Source: Salinicola acroporae
GTDB taxonomy: Bacteria > Pseudomonadota > Gammaproteobacteria > Pseudomonadales > Halomonadaceae
Length of the DNA stretch: 64,000 nt
Direction of reading: 5' to 3'
NCBI RefSeq assembly: GCF_003206615.1
Contig: NZ_PZJW01000006.1
Coordinates: 620,001 to 684,000, forward strand
Under the pieces are notes generated by a model. That model worked only from the letters and a program-made list of their open reading frames with translations. It was not told the origin of the DNA and did no database searches. The position numbers were made by a program, and so were the translations under genes. Below, piece by piece: positions 38,613 to 48,953 of this stretch; position 1 is the stretch's first letter, and every line of letters begins with the position of its first letter.

Positions 38613-38687
38613 TGGGGTATCGCCAAGTGGTAAGGCACTGGTTTCTGGTACCAGCATTCCCAGGTTCGAATCCTGGTACCCCAGCCA
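38613..38687 (+). tRNA. tRNA-Gln (anticodon CTG)
   Basis: A 75-base cloverleaf with acceptor TGGGGTA / TACCCCA, anticodon arm CTGGT-TTCTGGT-ACCAG (anticodon CTG), T arm CCAGG-TTCGAAT-CCTGG, and encoded CCA at 38685-38687. The sequence is very close to E. coli tRNA-Gln. A CATAAT at 38588-38593 is a plausible -10, but its -35 is unclear. Position between ispE and prs is conserved. Confidence 0.96.
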
Positions 38688-38945
38688 CTTCCTGAATTTC
38701 GACAAGCCTGCAAACGGAAACCGGGACGCGATGGCCGCTCAGCCCACACGATTTCCCCACCGACGTTGCGGTTCTTTTCCCTGCCGTCTCGACGCACGAT
38801 TTCGATGCCGCCCCGCATCGCAAGCGGGCGGGCGTGGTGTTTCGGCAACCTCTCGTCTCGTACGCTACCGGCAGTCTTGTCACCCGTCCTGGCTTGAACC
38901 GAATGTCCCCTACTGACCTTCAACAGCTCCCAAAGGTGGCCGCGC

Positions 38946-39887
38946 GTGTCTAAATTGATGGTTTTTACCGGTAACGCCAATGTCGGACTCGCCTCCAAGG
39001 TAGCCGAGAGTCTCGATAACCGGCTCGGCCATGCCACGGTCGGCCAGTTCAGCGATGGCGAAATCGCTGTCGAGATCAATGAAAACGTGCGCGGTAAAGA
39101 CGTCTTTATTCTCCAGTCGACCTGCGCGCCGACCAACGACAACCTGATGGAACTGATCCTGATGGTCGATGCGCTGCGCCGCGCTTCGGCAACGCGGATC
39201 ACCGCGGTGGTGCCCTACTTCGGCTACGCCCGCCAGGATCGCCGGGTGCGCTCCGCCCGAGTGCCGATCTCGGCCAAGGTCGTGGCGGACATGATGGTCA
39301 AGGCCGGCGTCGACCGAGTCATGACCATGGACCTCCATGCCGACCAGATCCAGGGCTTCTTCGACGTGCCGGTGGACAACGTCTACGGCTCGCCGATCCT
39401 GCTCGACGACATCGAGCGCCAGAACTATGACGATCTGGTGGTGGTCTCCCCTGACGTGGGCGGCGTGGTGCGCGCTCGCGCCATCGCCAAGCAGCTCAAC
39501 GTCGACCTGGCGATCATCGACAAGCGCCGCCCTCAGGCCAACCAGGCCCAGGTGATGCACATCATCGGCGACATTCAGGACCGCACCTGCGTGGTGGTCG
39601 ACGACATGGTCGATACCGCCGGCACCCTATGCAAGGCCGCCGAGGCGCTGAAGGCCCACGGCGCCCGTCGCGTGGTCGCTTATGCCACGCACCCGATCCT
39701 TTCCGGACCCGCCGTGGACAATATTAGCGGTTCGGTGCTTGACGAACTCGTCGTTGCCGATACCATACCGCTCTCCGAACCTGCACGTCGCAGCGGCAAG
39801 ATCCGTCAATTGACGGTCGCCGGCCTGATTGCCGAAGCCATCCGGCGTGTCAGTAACGAAGAATCCGTCAGCGCGATGTTTCACTGA
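38946..39887 (+). CDS. prs: Ribose-phosphate pyrophosphokinase
   Basis: Makes PRPP for nucleotide, histidine, tryptophan and NAD synthesis. The 313 residues begin at a GTG (38946) preceded by AAGGTGG, as GTG is used in E. coli prs too. Motifs are [31 protein letters not shown] for ATP, and the PRPP signature [20 protein letters not shown]. tRNA-Gln precedes it and rplY follows. Confidence 0.96.
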   Translation: MSKLMVFTGNANVGLASKVAESLDNRLGHATVGQFSDGEIAVEINENVRGKDVFILQSTCAPTNDNLMELILMVDALRRASATRITAVVPYFGYARQDRRVRSARVPISAKVVADMMVKAGVDRVMTMDLHADQIQGFFDVPVDNVYGSPILLDDIERQNYDDLVVVSPDVGGVVRARAIAKQLNVDLAIIDKRRPQANQAQVMHIIGDIQDRTCVVVDDMVDTAGTLCKAAEALKAHGARRVVAYATHPILSGPAVDNISGSVLDELVVADTIPLSEPARRSGKIRQLTVAGLIAEAIRRVSNEESVSAMFH

Positions 39888-39947
39888 TCCCTCCCGACAC
39901 CGGAAACGGGGCGGGAGCGAACAGCGAAGCACGCGTGGATACGTGAG

Positions 39948-40008
39948 CCACTGCCGTGATGGCAGTGGTTCCTGCTGGAACGGCATCGTCTGGTCGCGGG
40001 CGATGCCG
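39948..40008 (+). repeat. Two tandem hairpins in the prs-rplY gap
   Basis: CCACTGCC / GGCAGTGG with a 5-base loop (39948-39968) and CGGCATCG / CGATGCCG with a 12-base loop (39981-40008). The first is followed by TTCCTG, so it might be a weak prs terminator. The second ends 33 bases before the rplY start and lies in its leader, where feedback control by L25 would be possible. Confidence 0.55.
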
Positions 40009-40041
40009 ATTCCTTTACTTGACCACTAGAGGTGACAATCC

Positions 40042-40689
40042 ATGTCCCATTACACCCTGACCGCCAATGTTCGTAAGGAGCTGGGGAAAGGTGCGAGCCG
40101 CCGCCTGCGCCGCAAGAACGAACAGGTCGCCGCCATCATCTACGGTGGCGAAGCCGCCCCGCAGCCGATCACCATCGACAAGCCGGCCTTCTACAAGGCG
40201 ATCGAAGACGAGGCGTTCTTCTCCTCGGTCATCGATATCAAGGTCGACGGCAAGAGCGAACAGGTCGTCATCCGTGATCTTCAGCGTCATCCGTACAAGG
40301 CGCTGATCACTCATGCCGACTTCATGCGCGTCGATGCGACCCACGAGCTGACCCTGAACGTCCCGCTGCACTTCCTCAACGAAGAGAACTGCAAGGGCGT
40401 CAAGGATGAAGGTGGCGTGATCCACGTCCTCAACAACGACGTCCAGATCAGCTGCCTGCCGTCCAAGCTGCCGGAGTACCTCGAAGTCGACGTCGCCAAC
40501 CTGGGCCTCGGCGAGACCATCCACCTCTCCGACCTCAAGCTGCCGGAAGGTGTGACCCTGGTCGAGCTGACCCACGGCGAAGAGCACGATGCCGGCGTGG
40601 TCAGCGTGACTCACCCGACCGTGTCGCGTGACGACGAAGTCGCCGGTGAAGGCGTCGACGAAGATGGCGAGCCGAAAGACGACGCATAA
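40042..40689 (+). CDS. rplY: 50S ribosomal protein bL25 (CTC family)
   Basis: Binds 5S rRNA in the large subunit. The 215-residue long form has the N-terminal L25 domain ([20 protein letters not shown], residues 12-31) and the C-terminal TL5/CTC domain ([20 protein letters not shown]), ending in an acidic tail. GAGGTGA precedes the ATG. The gene sits between prs and pth as in related genera. Confidence 0.96.
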   Translation: MSHYTLTANVRKELGKGASRRLRRKNEQVAAIIYGGEAAPQPITIDKPAFYKAIEDEAFFSSVIDIKVDGKSEQVVIRDLQRHPYKALITHADFMRVDATHELTLNVPLHFLNEENCKGVKDEGGVIHVLNNDVQISCLPSKLPEYLEVDVANLGLGETIHLSDLKLPEGVTLVELTHGEEHDAGVVSVTHPTVSRDDEVAGEGVDEDGEPKDDA

Positions 40690-40723
40690 TCTTGTGTCAA
40701 AGACCGGATAACAGGCAGTCGGC

Positions 40724-41305
40724 ATGGTAGTGAAAGCGATCATTGGGCTCGGTAACCCGGGGCCGGAATACGAAGACACTCGCCACAATGCCGGCGCCTG
40801 GCTGGTCGAGCAACTCGCTCGGGACGCAGCGCAGACGCTGCGTCCCGAGCGCAAGTTTCTGGGTCTGTATGCCAAGATCCGTCTGAGCGGGCACGACCTG
40901 CACCTGCTCAACCCCACCACTTTCATGAATCGCAGCGGCGCCTCCGTGGCCGCGCTGTGCCAGTTCTTCAAGATCGCCCCGGACGAGCTTCTCGTCGCCC
41001 ATGACGAACTCGATATCGCCCCCGGCTGCGCCCGTTACAAGACAGGCGGCGGGCACGGCGGGCACAACGGTCTGCGTGACATCGTCAGCGCGCTGGGCAA
41101 TACCAACGGCTTTCACCGCCTTCGCGTCGGCATCGGCCACCCCGGTAGCGCCAAGCTGGTCACCAATTACGTGCTCGGGCGTCCCGGCAAGGCAGAGCGC
41201 CAAGCCATCGACGATGCGCTTCTCGAAACCGTACACACCCTCCCCGACGCCCTCGACGGCCAATGGGCCAAGGCGATGAATCGCCTGCACAGCTTCAAGA
41301 GCTGA
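40724..41305 (+). CDS. pth: Peptidyl-tRNA hydrolase
   Basis: Releases tRNA from peptidyl-tRNA that drops off ribosomes. The 193 residues show [19 protein letters not shown] with the catalytic His, [21 protein letters not shown] and the conserved [13 protein letters not shown]. It lies 34 bases behind rplY and is probably cotranscribed. Confidence 0.97.
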   Translation: MVVKAIIGLGNPGPEYEDTRHNAGAWLVEQLARDAAQTLRPERKFLGLYAKIRLSGHDLHLLNPTTFMNRSGASVAALCQFFKIAPDELLVAHDELDIAPGCARYKTGGGHGGHNGLRDIVSALGNTNGFHRLRVGIGHPGSAKLVTNYVLGRPGKAERQAIDDALLETVHTLPDALDGQWAKAMNRLHSFKS

Positions 41306-41462
41306 GCAATGAGAAAGAGGACGAAACAGGGCTGCCTCGGCACTCGAGCGCGTGGCTTCCAGGCGCGCGGCGCCGTTCTTTCCTCTTCCTTCTGCTGCGG
41401 CGTCCCGTAGAATAGCGAGCCTCTCTTTCAGCTTTTCCTGCACATCAACTCGGATACATCCT

Positions 41463-42554
<1,092 letters not shown>

Positions 42555-42594
42555 CCGAGGCCACCCCCGAACTGGATGTGGATTTCGAAAAGCG

Positions 42595-42622
42595 TTGACG
42601 TTTCATCGGGTTATGGTAGTAT
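42595..42622 (+). promoter_or_regulatory. Putative promoter of tRNA-Met
   Basis: TTGACG (42595-42600), 16-base spacer, TAGTAT (42617-42622). The tRNA begins 36 bases after the -10 element. The -35 matches five of six positions. Confidence 0.6.
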
Positions 42623-42658
42623 TCGCAACCGTTGTCGGGCGACTCGATTTGCCCTTCA

Positions 42659-42735
42659 GGCTACGTAGCTCAGCTGGTTAGAGCACATCACTCATAATGA
42701 TGGGGTCCCCTGTTCGAATCAGGGCGTAGCCACCA
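42659..42735 (+). tRNA. tRNA-Met (anticodon CAT, elongator type)
   Basis: A 77-base cloverleaf with acceptor GGCTACG / CGTAGCC, a paired first position as in elongator tRNA, anticodon arm CATCA-CTCATAA-TGATG, and encoded CCA. It is nearly identical to E. coli elongator tRNA-Met over its 5' half. A dedicated promoter and terminator flank it. Confidence 0.96.
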
Positions 42736-42741
42736 GATATC

Positions 42742-42785
42742 ACGACAAGGCCCGCCGTTCTCGCGATCGGCGGGCCTTGTCGTTT
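42742..42785 (+). terminator. Terminator of the tRNA-Met transcript
   Basis: A perfect 16-bp stem ACGACAAGGCCCGCCG / CGGCGGGCCTTGTCGT (42742-42757 and 42768-42783) with a 10-base loop lies six bases past the tRNA. Only a short TTT run starts at the stem base, but its strength and position make termination very likely. Confidence 0.8.
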
Positions 42786-42832
42786 CCGGCTGGTCCGCGT
42801 CGGCCGACTCGTTCGAGCCGGCCGGCGGCGGC

Positions 42833-43705
42833 TTAGAGGGCGCGGCGGCGACTCACCTCGATATAGGCCGCTCGCAGGCGCTGGGCCACCTCACCGGGAT
42901 GTCCGTCGCCGACCGAGACCCCATCGATCGCGATGACCGGTGTCACGAACGAGGAGGCCGAGGTAACGAAGCACTCCCTGGCCTGCTGTGCCTCCTCGAC
43001 GCTGAACGCCCGCTCCTCGAGCTGCAGTGACAGCGCTTCGGCGAGCGTCATGACGGCGGCCCGGGTAATGCCCGGCAAAATGGCGGATGAAAGCTCGCGG
43101 GTCACCAGGGTCGCGTCGTGCGTCAGCATCCACACATTATTGGAAGCCCCTTCGGTCACCATGCCGTCCTCGACCAACCAGGCGTCATCGGCCCCGGCAG
43201 CCTTCGCCGCCATCTTGGCCATGGCGGGATAGAGCAGTTGCACCGTCTTGATATCACGCCGTGCCCAGCGCCAGTCCGGCTGCGTGGCCACACGGATGCC
43301 CTCCCGGCCACTGCGAGCGTCGACCAGCGGCTTGGCCTGGGTGAACAGCACCAGCGTGGGCTGGGTATCGGCGTCGGGGTAGTGAAAATCCCGGTCGCCG
43401 GCGCTGCCTCGGGTCAACTGGAGGTAGACCATCCCCTCGTCCAGCGCATTGCGCCGAATCAGCTCGCGGTGGATCGCCAGTAGCGTCTCCTCGTCCCACG
43501 GAAGCGCTATCTCGAGCGCGGCGGCGGAGCGCTTCAGGCGCCCCATATGGCCGGGGAAGTCGATCAGCTTGCCATCCAGCACCGAAGAGACTTCGTAGAC
43601 GCCATCGGCAAGCATGAATCCCCGGTCGAAGATCGATACCGTGGCGTCCCGCTCAGCGACGTAGTCGCCATTCACGTACACCGTGCGCTGTGTCATCTCA
43701 TTCAT
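42833..43705 (-). CDS. dat: D-amino-acid aminotransferase (class IV PLP enzyme)
   Basis: Transfers the amino group of D-amino acids to 2-oxoglutarate or pyruvate. The 290 residues start at ATG 43703-43705 (an internal Met at 43696 is possible). VSIFDRGFMLADGVYEV is the fold-type IV N-terminal signature; the PLP Lys is in RRDIKTVQLLYPAMAKMAA, and EDGMVTEGASNNVWML follows, all as in D-alanine transaminase. It is the last gene of the TRAP-dgcN-dgcA operon, 32 bases behind dgcA, which favours a D-amino-acid substrate over a branched-chain L-amino-acid one. Confidence 0.88.
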   Translation of the reverse strand: MNEMTQRTVYVNGDYVAERDATVSIFDRGFMLADGVYEVSSVLDGKLIDFPGHMGRLKRSAAALEIALPWDEETLLAIHRELIRRNALDEGMVYLQLTRGSAGDRDFHYPDADTQPTLVLFTQAKPLVDARSGREGIRVATQPDWRWARRDIKTVQLLYPAMAKMAAKAAGADDAWLVEDGMVTEGASNNVWMLTHDATLVTRELSSAILPGITRAAVMTLAEALSLQLEERAFSVEEAQQARECFVTSASSFVTPVIAIDGVSVGDGHPGEVAQRLRAAYIEVSRRRAL

Positions 43706-43737
43706 TTTCTTGTCTCGATCCTTGTGCGACGCGCCCT

Positions 43738-44718
43738 TCAGCCCCACAGGCGCGGCGAAGCCGGGTGGATGCCTGCCGCGTCGAAGCGCATGCCAGGCTC
43801 GCGATCCCGGGCCAGCAGCAGCGGCCCGTCGAGATCGACCACGGCCGCCCCCTGGGCCACCAGTAGCGCCGGTGCCATCGACAGCGACGACCCCACCATG
43901 CACCCCACCATCACCTCGAATCCCCTGGCCAGCGCCTCGCGCTTGAGCGCCAGAGCTTCGGTCAAACCACCGGTCTTGTCGAGCTTGATATTGATCATGT
44001 CGTAGCGCCCCGTCAGCGCCGCCAGGGAGCTTCGATCATGGCAGGCCTCGTCGGCACACACCGGCAGTGGCCGCTCGATCTCCGCCAGTGACGCGTCATC
44101 CGCGGCGGGCAGCGGCTGCTCCACCATGTCGATTCCCAACTCGAGCAGAGCCGGCGCCAGGCGCTGATAGGCCTCGCGATCCCAGCCCTCGTTGGCATCG
44201 ACGATGATTCGCGAATCCGGCGCCCCCTCGCGTACCGCCCGCAACCGCTCGATATCGCCCTCGCCACCCAGTTTCAGCTTCAACAGGGGGCGTGCGGCAT
44301 GCTGCCTGGCCTTGTCGCGCATCATCGCCGGGCTATCGAGCGAGAGCGTGAAAGCCGTGATCTCGGCCACCGGCGCTGGCAGCCCGGCGAGTTGCCAGAC
44401 CGGCGTTCCGCTGCGCTTGGCCTCGAGATCCCAGAACGCGCAATCTACCGCGTTGCGCGCCGCCCCGGCCGGCAGCCTAGCCTGCAGCGCCTCACGATCC
44501 AGCCCGTTGGCCAGATCGTCCTGCAGCGATTCGATCTGCGCGATGACGCTCGCCACCGACTCGCCATAGTGCGCATAGGGCACGCACTCGCCGCGCCCGA
44601 CATGAACGTCGTCGCTCAGGGTCGCCACCACGACCCGCGCGTCGGTGCGCGAGCCGCGGGAGATGGTGAACACCTCGGCGAGCGGGAAGACCTGCTCCTC
44701 GACGCGCAGCTTCAACAT
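43738..44718 (-). CDS. dgcA: N-acetyl-D-glutamate racemase / dipeptide epimerase family
   Basis: Enolase-superfamily enzyme of 326 residues. Acid/base lysines are in PLLKLKLGGEGD (KxK) and INIKLDKTGG (KxDKxGG); metal ligands are in IIVDANEGW, MVEQPLP and ADEACHD. Alone it would be called L-Ala-D/L-Glu epimerase (YcjG). The preceding gene is DgcN, and the DgcN-DgcA pair is known to convert D-glutamate through N-acetyl-D-glutamate to N-acetyl-L-glutamate, so I favour DgcA. Its start, with GGAGG upstream, overlaps the dgcN end by seven bases. Confidence 0.8.
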   Translation of the reverse strand: MLKLRVEEQVFPLAEVFTISRGSRTDARVVVATLSDDVHVGRGECVPYAHYGESVASVIAQIESLQDDLANGLDREALQARLPAGAARNAVDCAFWDLEAKRSGTPVWQLAGLPAPVAEITAFTLSLDSPAMMRDKARQHAARPLLKLKLGGEGDIERLRAVREGAPDSRIIVDANEGWDREAYQRLAPALLELGIDMVEQPLPAADDASLAEIERPLPVCADEACHDRSSLAALTGRYDMINIKLDKTGGLTEALALKREALARGFEVMVGCMVGSSLSMAPALLVAQGAAVVDLDGPLLLARDREPGMRFDAAGIHPASPRLWG

Positions 44719-45713
44719 GCCGCCACCGCCTCCGCCAGTCGTTCTGCGCCCTGGCGATAGGGATCCACGCACGGCAGTCCCAGCCGCGATTCGAGTGCTT
44801 CAAGATAGCGATCCGCCTCGTCGGCGGGCATGGCGGCGGTGTTGACCGAAACGCCGACGACCTGACAGGCGGGATTCACCACCTGGGCCAGCGGCAGCGC
44901 AGTATCGCGCAGTTGCTCGAGCGTCGGCAGCGAGTAATGGGGCAGGCCGCGCATGTGCGTGCGGGTCGGCTCGTGACACAGGATCAGCGCATCGGGCTGG
45001 CCGCCGTGGATCAACGCCAGCGTCACGCCAGAGTATGAGGGATGAAACAGACTGCCCTGCCCTTCGATGATGTCCCAGTGGTCGTCGTCATTGTCCGGCG
45101 TCAGCCACTCGATCGAACCGGCCATGAAGTCGGCGACGACGGCATCCAGCGGCACGCCCTCGCCGGTGATCAGGATCCCGGTCTGGCCGGTGGCGCGGAA
45201 GCTCGACTTCACGCCGCGTTCGCGCAACGCGATATCCAGCGCCAGCGCCGTGTACATTTTGCCGATGGAACAGTCCGTTCCCACCGCCAGGCAACGTTTG
45301 CCCCGACGCGGCTTGCCGTCGCCGATCGGATACTGGACCTGAGGCACGCGCACGTCGACGAGGCGTCCGCCATGCTTCTTCGCGGCCTCGACCAGCACCG
45401 GCTCGTCACGCAGCAGATTGTGCAGACCGGAAGCGATGTCCATTCCGGCGGCCAGTGCCTCCTCGAGCACTGCAATCCAGCTGCGGGAGATCACCCCGCC
45501 ACGGTTGGCCGCGCCGATCACCAGCGTCTGGGCACCCTGCGCAACCGCGTCTTCGATCGTCAGGTCGGGAAGTTTCATGTCCGCCTGGCAGCCCGGCAAC
45601 CGATACTGACCCAACGCATATTCCGGACGCCAGTCACGGATACCCTGCGCCACCTTGGCGGACAACGGGTCGGGCACATCGCCCAGAAAAAGCAGGTAAG
45701 GGGTCTTGAGCAT
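44712..45713 (-). CDS. dgcN: D-glutamate N-acetyltransferase DgcN (DUF1611)
   Basis: The 333 residues belong to the DUF1611 family: an N-terminal Rossmann-like half (PYLLFLGDVPDPLSAKVAQG, IGAANRGGVIS) and a C-terminal P-loop half (CLAVGTDCSIGKMYTALAL, IIEGQGSLFHPSYSGVTLAL). In marine bacteria a DUF1611 protein, DgcN, acetylates D-glutamate as the first step of its catabolism. Starts at ATG 45711-45713 with a weak ribosome binding site, 73 bases behind the TRAP permease. Substrate not proven here. Confidence 0.82.
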   Translation of the reverse strand: MLKTPYLLFLGDVPDPLSAKVAQGIRDWRPEYALGQYRLPGCQADMKLPDLTIEDAVAQGAQTLVIGAANRGGVISRSWIAVLEEALAAGMDIASGLHNLLRDEPVLVEAAKKHGGRLVDVRVPQVQYPIGDGKPRRGKRCLAVGTDCSIGKMYTALALDIALRERGVKSSFRATGQTGILITGEGVPLDAVVADFMAGSIEWLTPDNDDDHWDIIEGQGSLFHPSYSGVTLALIHGGQPDALILCHEPTRTHMRGLPHYSLPTLEQLRDTALPLAQVVNPACQVVGVSVNTAAMPADEADRYLEALESRLGLPCVDPYRQGAERLAEAVAAC

Positions 45714-45786
45714 GAGGGTTATCTCTATCCAATGTCTCGGGTAGTGCAGTGTCTCGGGTGGTGGCACCGCGATCATGACGACGCCA

Positions 45787-47109
45787 TTACATCATGGTTT
45801 CCGGCAACAACAGTGAAATGGCGGGAAATGCCAACAGCAGTGCCAGCACGATCAGGTCACACAGCACGAATGGCCAGACCCCGGCAAACACCTCGTTGAT
45901 CTTGACGCCCTTGCCGGCCGCGCCCGCCAGCGCGAAGGCGTTGAGTCCCACGGGCGGGGTCACGCCAGCGATCTCGCACATTTTCATCGCGATAACGCAG
46001 AACCATACCGGGTGATAGCCCAGCTCCACAACGATGGGAAACACGATCGGCAGCGTCAGCGCAAAGGCGGCGGCTGGCACCACGACCATCCCCATCAGAA
46101 ACCAGATGAGCAGGATCAGGCCCAGCACCATCCACGAGGGCACGTCCCAGGAGACCATGAAACTGGATATCTCGAACGGGATGCGTGTCAGGCCCAGGAA
46201 GCGACTGAAGAACAGCGCCGCGATGATGATGAAGAACAGCGTCGTGGTGATGCCCGCCGATTCGCGCAGCGCCCCACGCAGTCTTGGCATCGAGCGCAAC
46301 GGTCCGCCGACCAGGCCGAGCAGCAGCGCCCCGAGCGCGCCGATGGCACCCGCTTCGGTCGCCGTGAACAGGCCGCTGTACATGCCGCCGATAACCACGC
46401 CACCGAGCGCGAGTATCTGCCACAGGTCCCGCACGCCACGTACTCGGTCACGCACCGTGACCTCGCGCTCCTCGGCATCGATCGGCGCCAGTCGTGGATG
46501 GCGTTTGGCGCGCCACACGATCGAAAGTGTATAGACGATCGCGGTCAGAATGCCTGGGAGAATGCCCGCCATGAACAGCTGGCCGACCGACACGCCGGTG
46601 AAGATCGAGAACAGGATGAACATGCCGCTGGGCGGGATCATCGCCGCCAACGATCCCGAGCAGGCGATACTGCCCAGCGCGAAGCGCTTGTCGTAGCCGT
46701 AGCGCCGCATCTCGGGATAGGCGATACGGCCGAACACGCTGGCCGTGGCCAGCGAAGAGCCGCAGACCGTGGAAAAGGCCGCACTACCGAATGCCGTGGC
46801 CACCGCCAGCGACCCCGGCACCCTCGCCGCCAGCCGGTGGATCCCCTTGTAGGCCTGCTCGGCAAAGCCACTGGCCGCCGCCAGCGCGCCCATCAGGACG
46901 AACAGCGGCAATACGGTAAAGGTCGGCGAGGCGATCGCCGTATACATGGTATCGCCCAACAACGATGACGCGCTGGACGGCGTCAAAAGCGTGGCAATAC
47001 CGATGAAGCCGACCAGCAGGAAGTTGATGGCCAGCGGCACACCCATGACCAACAGCAGCAGCAGCACCGCAATGCCGCCGATACCTATCAGCGTGAAATC
47101 CATGATCAT
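45787..47109 (-). CDS. dctM: TRAP transporter large permease (DctM family)
   Basis: Inner-membrane channel subunit of a tripartite sodium-driven uptake system. About 440 residues with twelve or so hydrophobic helices. Family motifs are GVPLAINFLLVGFIG, PLFVLMGALAAASGFA, GSIACSGSLAAMIPPSGMFI and EIAGVTPPVGLNAFALAG. ATG 47107-47109 is my choice; a second Met two codons on (47103) is equally possible. It lies between the small permease and dgcN, which points to a D-amino acid or an N-modified derivative as the cargo. Confidence 0.92.
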   Translation of the reverse strand: MIMDFTLIGIGGIAVLLLLLVMGVPLAINFLLVGFIGIATLLTPSSASSLLGDTMYTAIASPTFTVLPLFVLMGALAAASGFAEQAYKGIHRLAARVPGSLAVATAFGSAAFSTVCGSSLATASVFGRIAYPEMRRYGYDKRFALGSIACSGSLAAMIPPSGMFILFSIFTGVSVGQLFMAGILPGILTAIVYTLSIVWRAKRHPRLAPIDAEEREVTVRDRVRGVRDLWQILALGGVVIGGMYSGLFTATEAGAIGALGALLLGLVGGPLRSMPRLRGALRESAGITTTLFFIIIAALFFSRFLGLTRIPFEISSFMVSWDVPSWMVLGLILLIWFLMGMVVVPAAAFALTLPIVFPIVVELGYHPVWFCVIAMKMCEIAGVTPPVGLNAFALAGAAGKGVKINEVFAGVWPFVLCDLIVLALLLAFPAISLLLPETMM

Positions 47110-47197
47110 ATCCGTGTTCAGAATAAGACTGTCGAGAGACCGTCCGGCGATGCCGGCCGAATCGTCGCGCCCCCACCCGGCAAGGTCCGGCCACCGA

Positions 47198-47737
47198 TCA
47201 CTCGTCGTGCGCTGCCCGCCTGAACTGGCGCGACAAGCTGCGGCAGAGTTGCAGGCCATACAGGACGAGCGCGGCGAACATCACGAACTTGATCGGGTAA
47301 ACGAGGATCGGGCGCGGCCCGGCAATCGCCTGGCGGCTGTCGAACGCACCGATGGCGTTATGCCATACCGCCCAGCCGACGATCACGATCGTGGCCAGCG
47401 ACACCAGCGTGACGAAGCCATTGAGACAGCGTCCGGCGATACCCTGCAGCCGTTCCGGCAACCATTCGACGCGAATATGGGCGTCCTGCTCCTCGGCATG
47501 GGAGAGCCCGAGATAGACGATCGCGATCATGGTGAACATGGCCAGTTCGGAGACGCCATAAAGGGGGCGGGAGAATCCCCGCGCCACCAGATCGACGACC
47601 ATGAACAGCACCACCACGATCAACAGCCAGCCGCACAGTTCGGCCAGGCCGCGATTGAGCAGGGTCAACAGGCGCGGCCTCCGCGACCGTCGAGCCTCCG
47701 TCCCCGCTCGCGGCTCATGCTGCGCCCGCTCAGTCAT
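47198..47737 (-). CDS. dctQ: TRAP transporter small permease (DctQ family)
   Basis: A 179-residue membrane protein with four predicted helices (LLIVVVLFMVVDLVARG first) and the DctQ pattern FTMIAIVYLGLSHAEEQDAH-IRVEW. The ATG at 47735-47737 overlaps the dctP stop by eight bases; an in-frame GTG at 47749 is an alternative start. It pairs with the large permease 88 bases downstream. Confidence 0.9.
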   Translation of the reverse strand: MTERAQHEPRAGTEARRSRRPRLLTLLNRGLAELCGWLLIVVVLFMVVDLVARGFSRPLYGVSELAMFTMIAIVYLGLSHAEEQDAHIRVEWLPERLQGIAGRCLNGFVTLVSLATIVIVGWAVWHNAIGAFDSRQAIAGPRPILVYPIKFVMFAALVLYGLQLCRSLSRQFRRAAHDE

Positions 47738-48815
47738 GGGCCACGCCACCCGAGCCAGCGTCGATGATCGCCTTCATTCGCTCGATGATCTGCGCGGGCT
47801 TTTCGGCGCCGGCCTTCTCGGCACTCTGAATCCAGGTCTCGCGGTTGGATGCCACCGCCGGCAATGACACGAACTTCTCGATATCCTCGTCCGACGCGGC
47901 CGTCACCGTATAGCCGGCGTCCTGCTGCACCTTGACGATGCGATCGAACTCGTTGTCGTAGTATTCGCCAAAGGTCTTCTCCGCCTGCGCCGCGGCCTGT
48001 TCGAACCAGCCCTGCATCTGCGGGGACATGGCGTCCCACTTGCGCTGGTTGATGGTCAGGATCATGGGAACCGCAAGCCACAGTCGGCGCGAGGTGAGGA
48101 TGTTCGGCGCGACCTCGTCCATGCCGGTCCGGTTGAGGCTGTCGTAATTGGTGAAGACGCCATCGATGGCCCCCGACTGCAGCGACTGGTAGGTGTCGCT
48201 CCACGGCACCGACACCGGCGTCGCTCCCAGATCCCCCAGCAGGTTGAGCATCCACTGGCTGGAAGCCCGGACACGCTTGCCGCGAAAATCGTCGAACGAC
48301 GTCACCGGCTCGCGAAAGACCCCTGCATATGGCAGATAGGGGTAGATGTAGATGATGTGCTGCCCCTGCTGGGTGAACTCCTCCCGCAACTGTGGCACCT
48401 GATCATAGACGTCGTGATAGACCGACATGATGTCGGCGTAATTTTCCGGCCCTTCGGGGAAGAGCTGGAAAGCCCCGTTCAGCAACAACCGGTTGGGATA
48501 GTAATTGATGTTGATGTAGCCCATGTCGGCGACACCGTTGCTGACACCACCAAGAATCTCGTCGCCCTGCATGACCGACGCGCCCCAATAAGGGATTACT
48601 TCTATCTCGCCGCCGGACACCTCGTTGAGCGCATCGAGAAAGCCTTTCTCGGCGGCGCCACGCAGGCCGTTCGGTGCGGTATTGGTCGCGTAGGTCAGCG
48701 TGTCCGCAGCAGCGGGAGCGGGCGCCATGGCGACGGTCGCACCCACGGCCAGGCTGACGGCGGCGGCGGATATCAGATGGCGCCAGCGGCGGGATTCAGG
48801 ATGAGTCAAAGACAT
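47730..48815 (-). CDS. dctP: TRAP transporter substrate-binding protein (DctP family)
   Basis: Periplasmic receptor of 361 residues. A signal peptide ends near residue 37 (PAPAAADTL). The mature part has FRGKRVRASSQWMLNLLGDL with the Arg that usually binds the substrate carboxylate, then SLQSGAIDGVFTNYDS. It is the first gene of the six-gene unit running to dat. GAGG stands before the ATG. A putative operator and a hairpin with T-run lie upstream. The ligand is unknown but should carry a carboxylate. Confidence 0.9.
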   Translation of the reverse strand: MSLTHPESRRWRHLISAAAVSLAVGATVAMAPAPAAADTLTYATNTAPNGLRGAAEKGFLDALNEVSGGEIEVIPYWGASVMQGDEILGGVSNGVADMGYININYYPNRLLLNGAFQLFPEGPENYADIMSVYHDVYDQVPQLREEFTQQGQHIIYIYPYLPYAGVFREPVTSFDDFRGKRVRASSQWMLNLLGDLGATPVSVPWSDTYQSLQSGAIDGVFTNYDSLNRTGMDEVAPNILTSRRLWLAVPMILTINQRKWDAMSPQMQGWFEQAAAQAEKTFGEYYDNEFDRIVKVQQDAGYTVTAASDEDIEKFVSLPAVASNRETWIQSAEKAGAEKPAQIIERMKAIIDAGSGGVAHD

Positions 48816-48868
48816 GGGGTAACCTCGTTTTCGTTGTCATTGTCGTCGAGCTCGTCGCCAAGCCCGCC

Positions 48869-48893
48869 AAAAAAAGTGTCAGCGATCCGACAC
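48869..48893 (-). terminator. Terminator or attenuator in the dctP leader
   Basis: On the minus strand GTGTC pairs with GACAC around an 8-base loop (48876-48893) and is followed by seven T (48869-48875). It either ends the upstream deacylase transcript or attenuates transcription from the operator region at 48911-48946 into dctP. Confidence 0.6.
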
Positions 48894-48910
48894 GCAGCTG
48901 TCTCATGCTT

Positions 48911-48946
48911 TTTCGTCGACAGCCCATAACCCGGTGTTAACGGGTT
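48911..48946 (-). promoter_or_regulatory. Putative operator A before the TRAP-dgc unit
   Basis: CAGCCCATAAC at 48920-48930 with TTAA at 48937-48940 matches site B (52891-52920) at 23 of 30 positions over 48911-48940. A dyad AACCCG / CGGGTT (48928-48946) overlaps it. ATAAC-N6-TTAA suits a LysR-type site. It lies about 100 bases before the dctP start and just past the deacylase stop. Confidence 0.55.
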
Positions 48947-48953
48947 GTCGGCG

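Noticed and set aside
38613-38687. tRNA-Gln or tRNA-Met as integration sites of a genomic island
   Set aside because: No integrase gene or duplicated tRNA 3' end is visible beside either tRNA.
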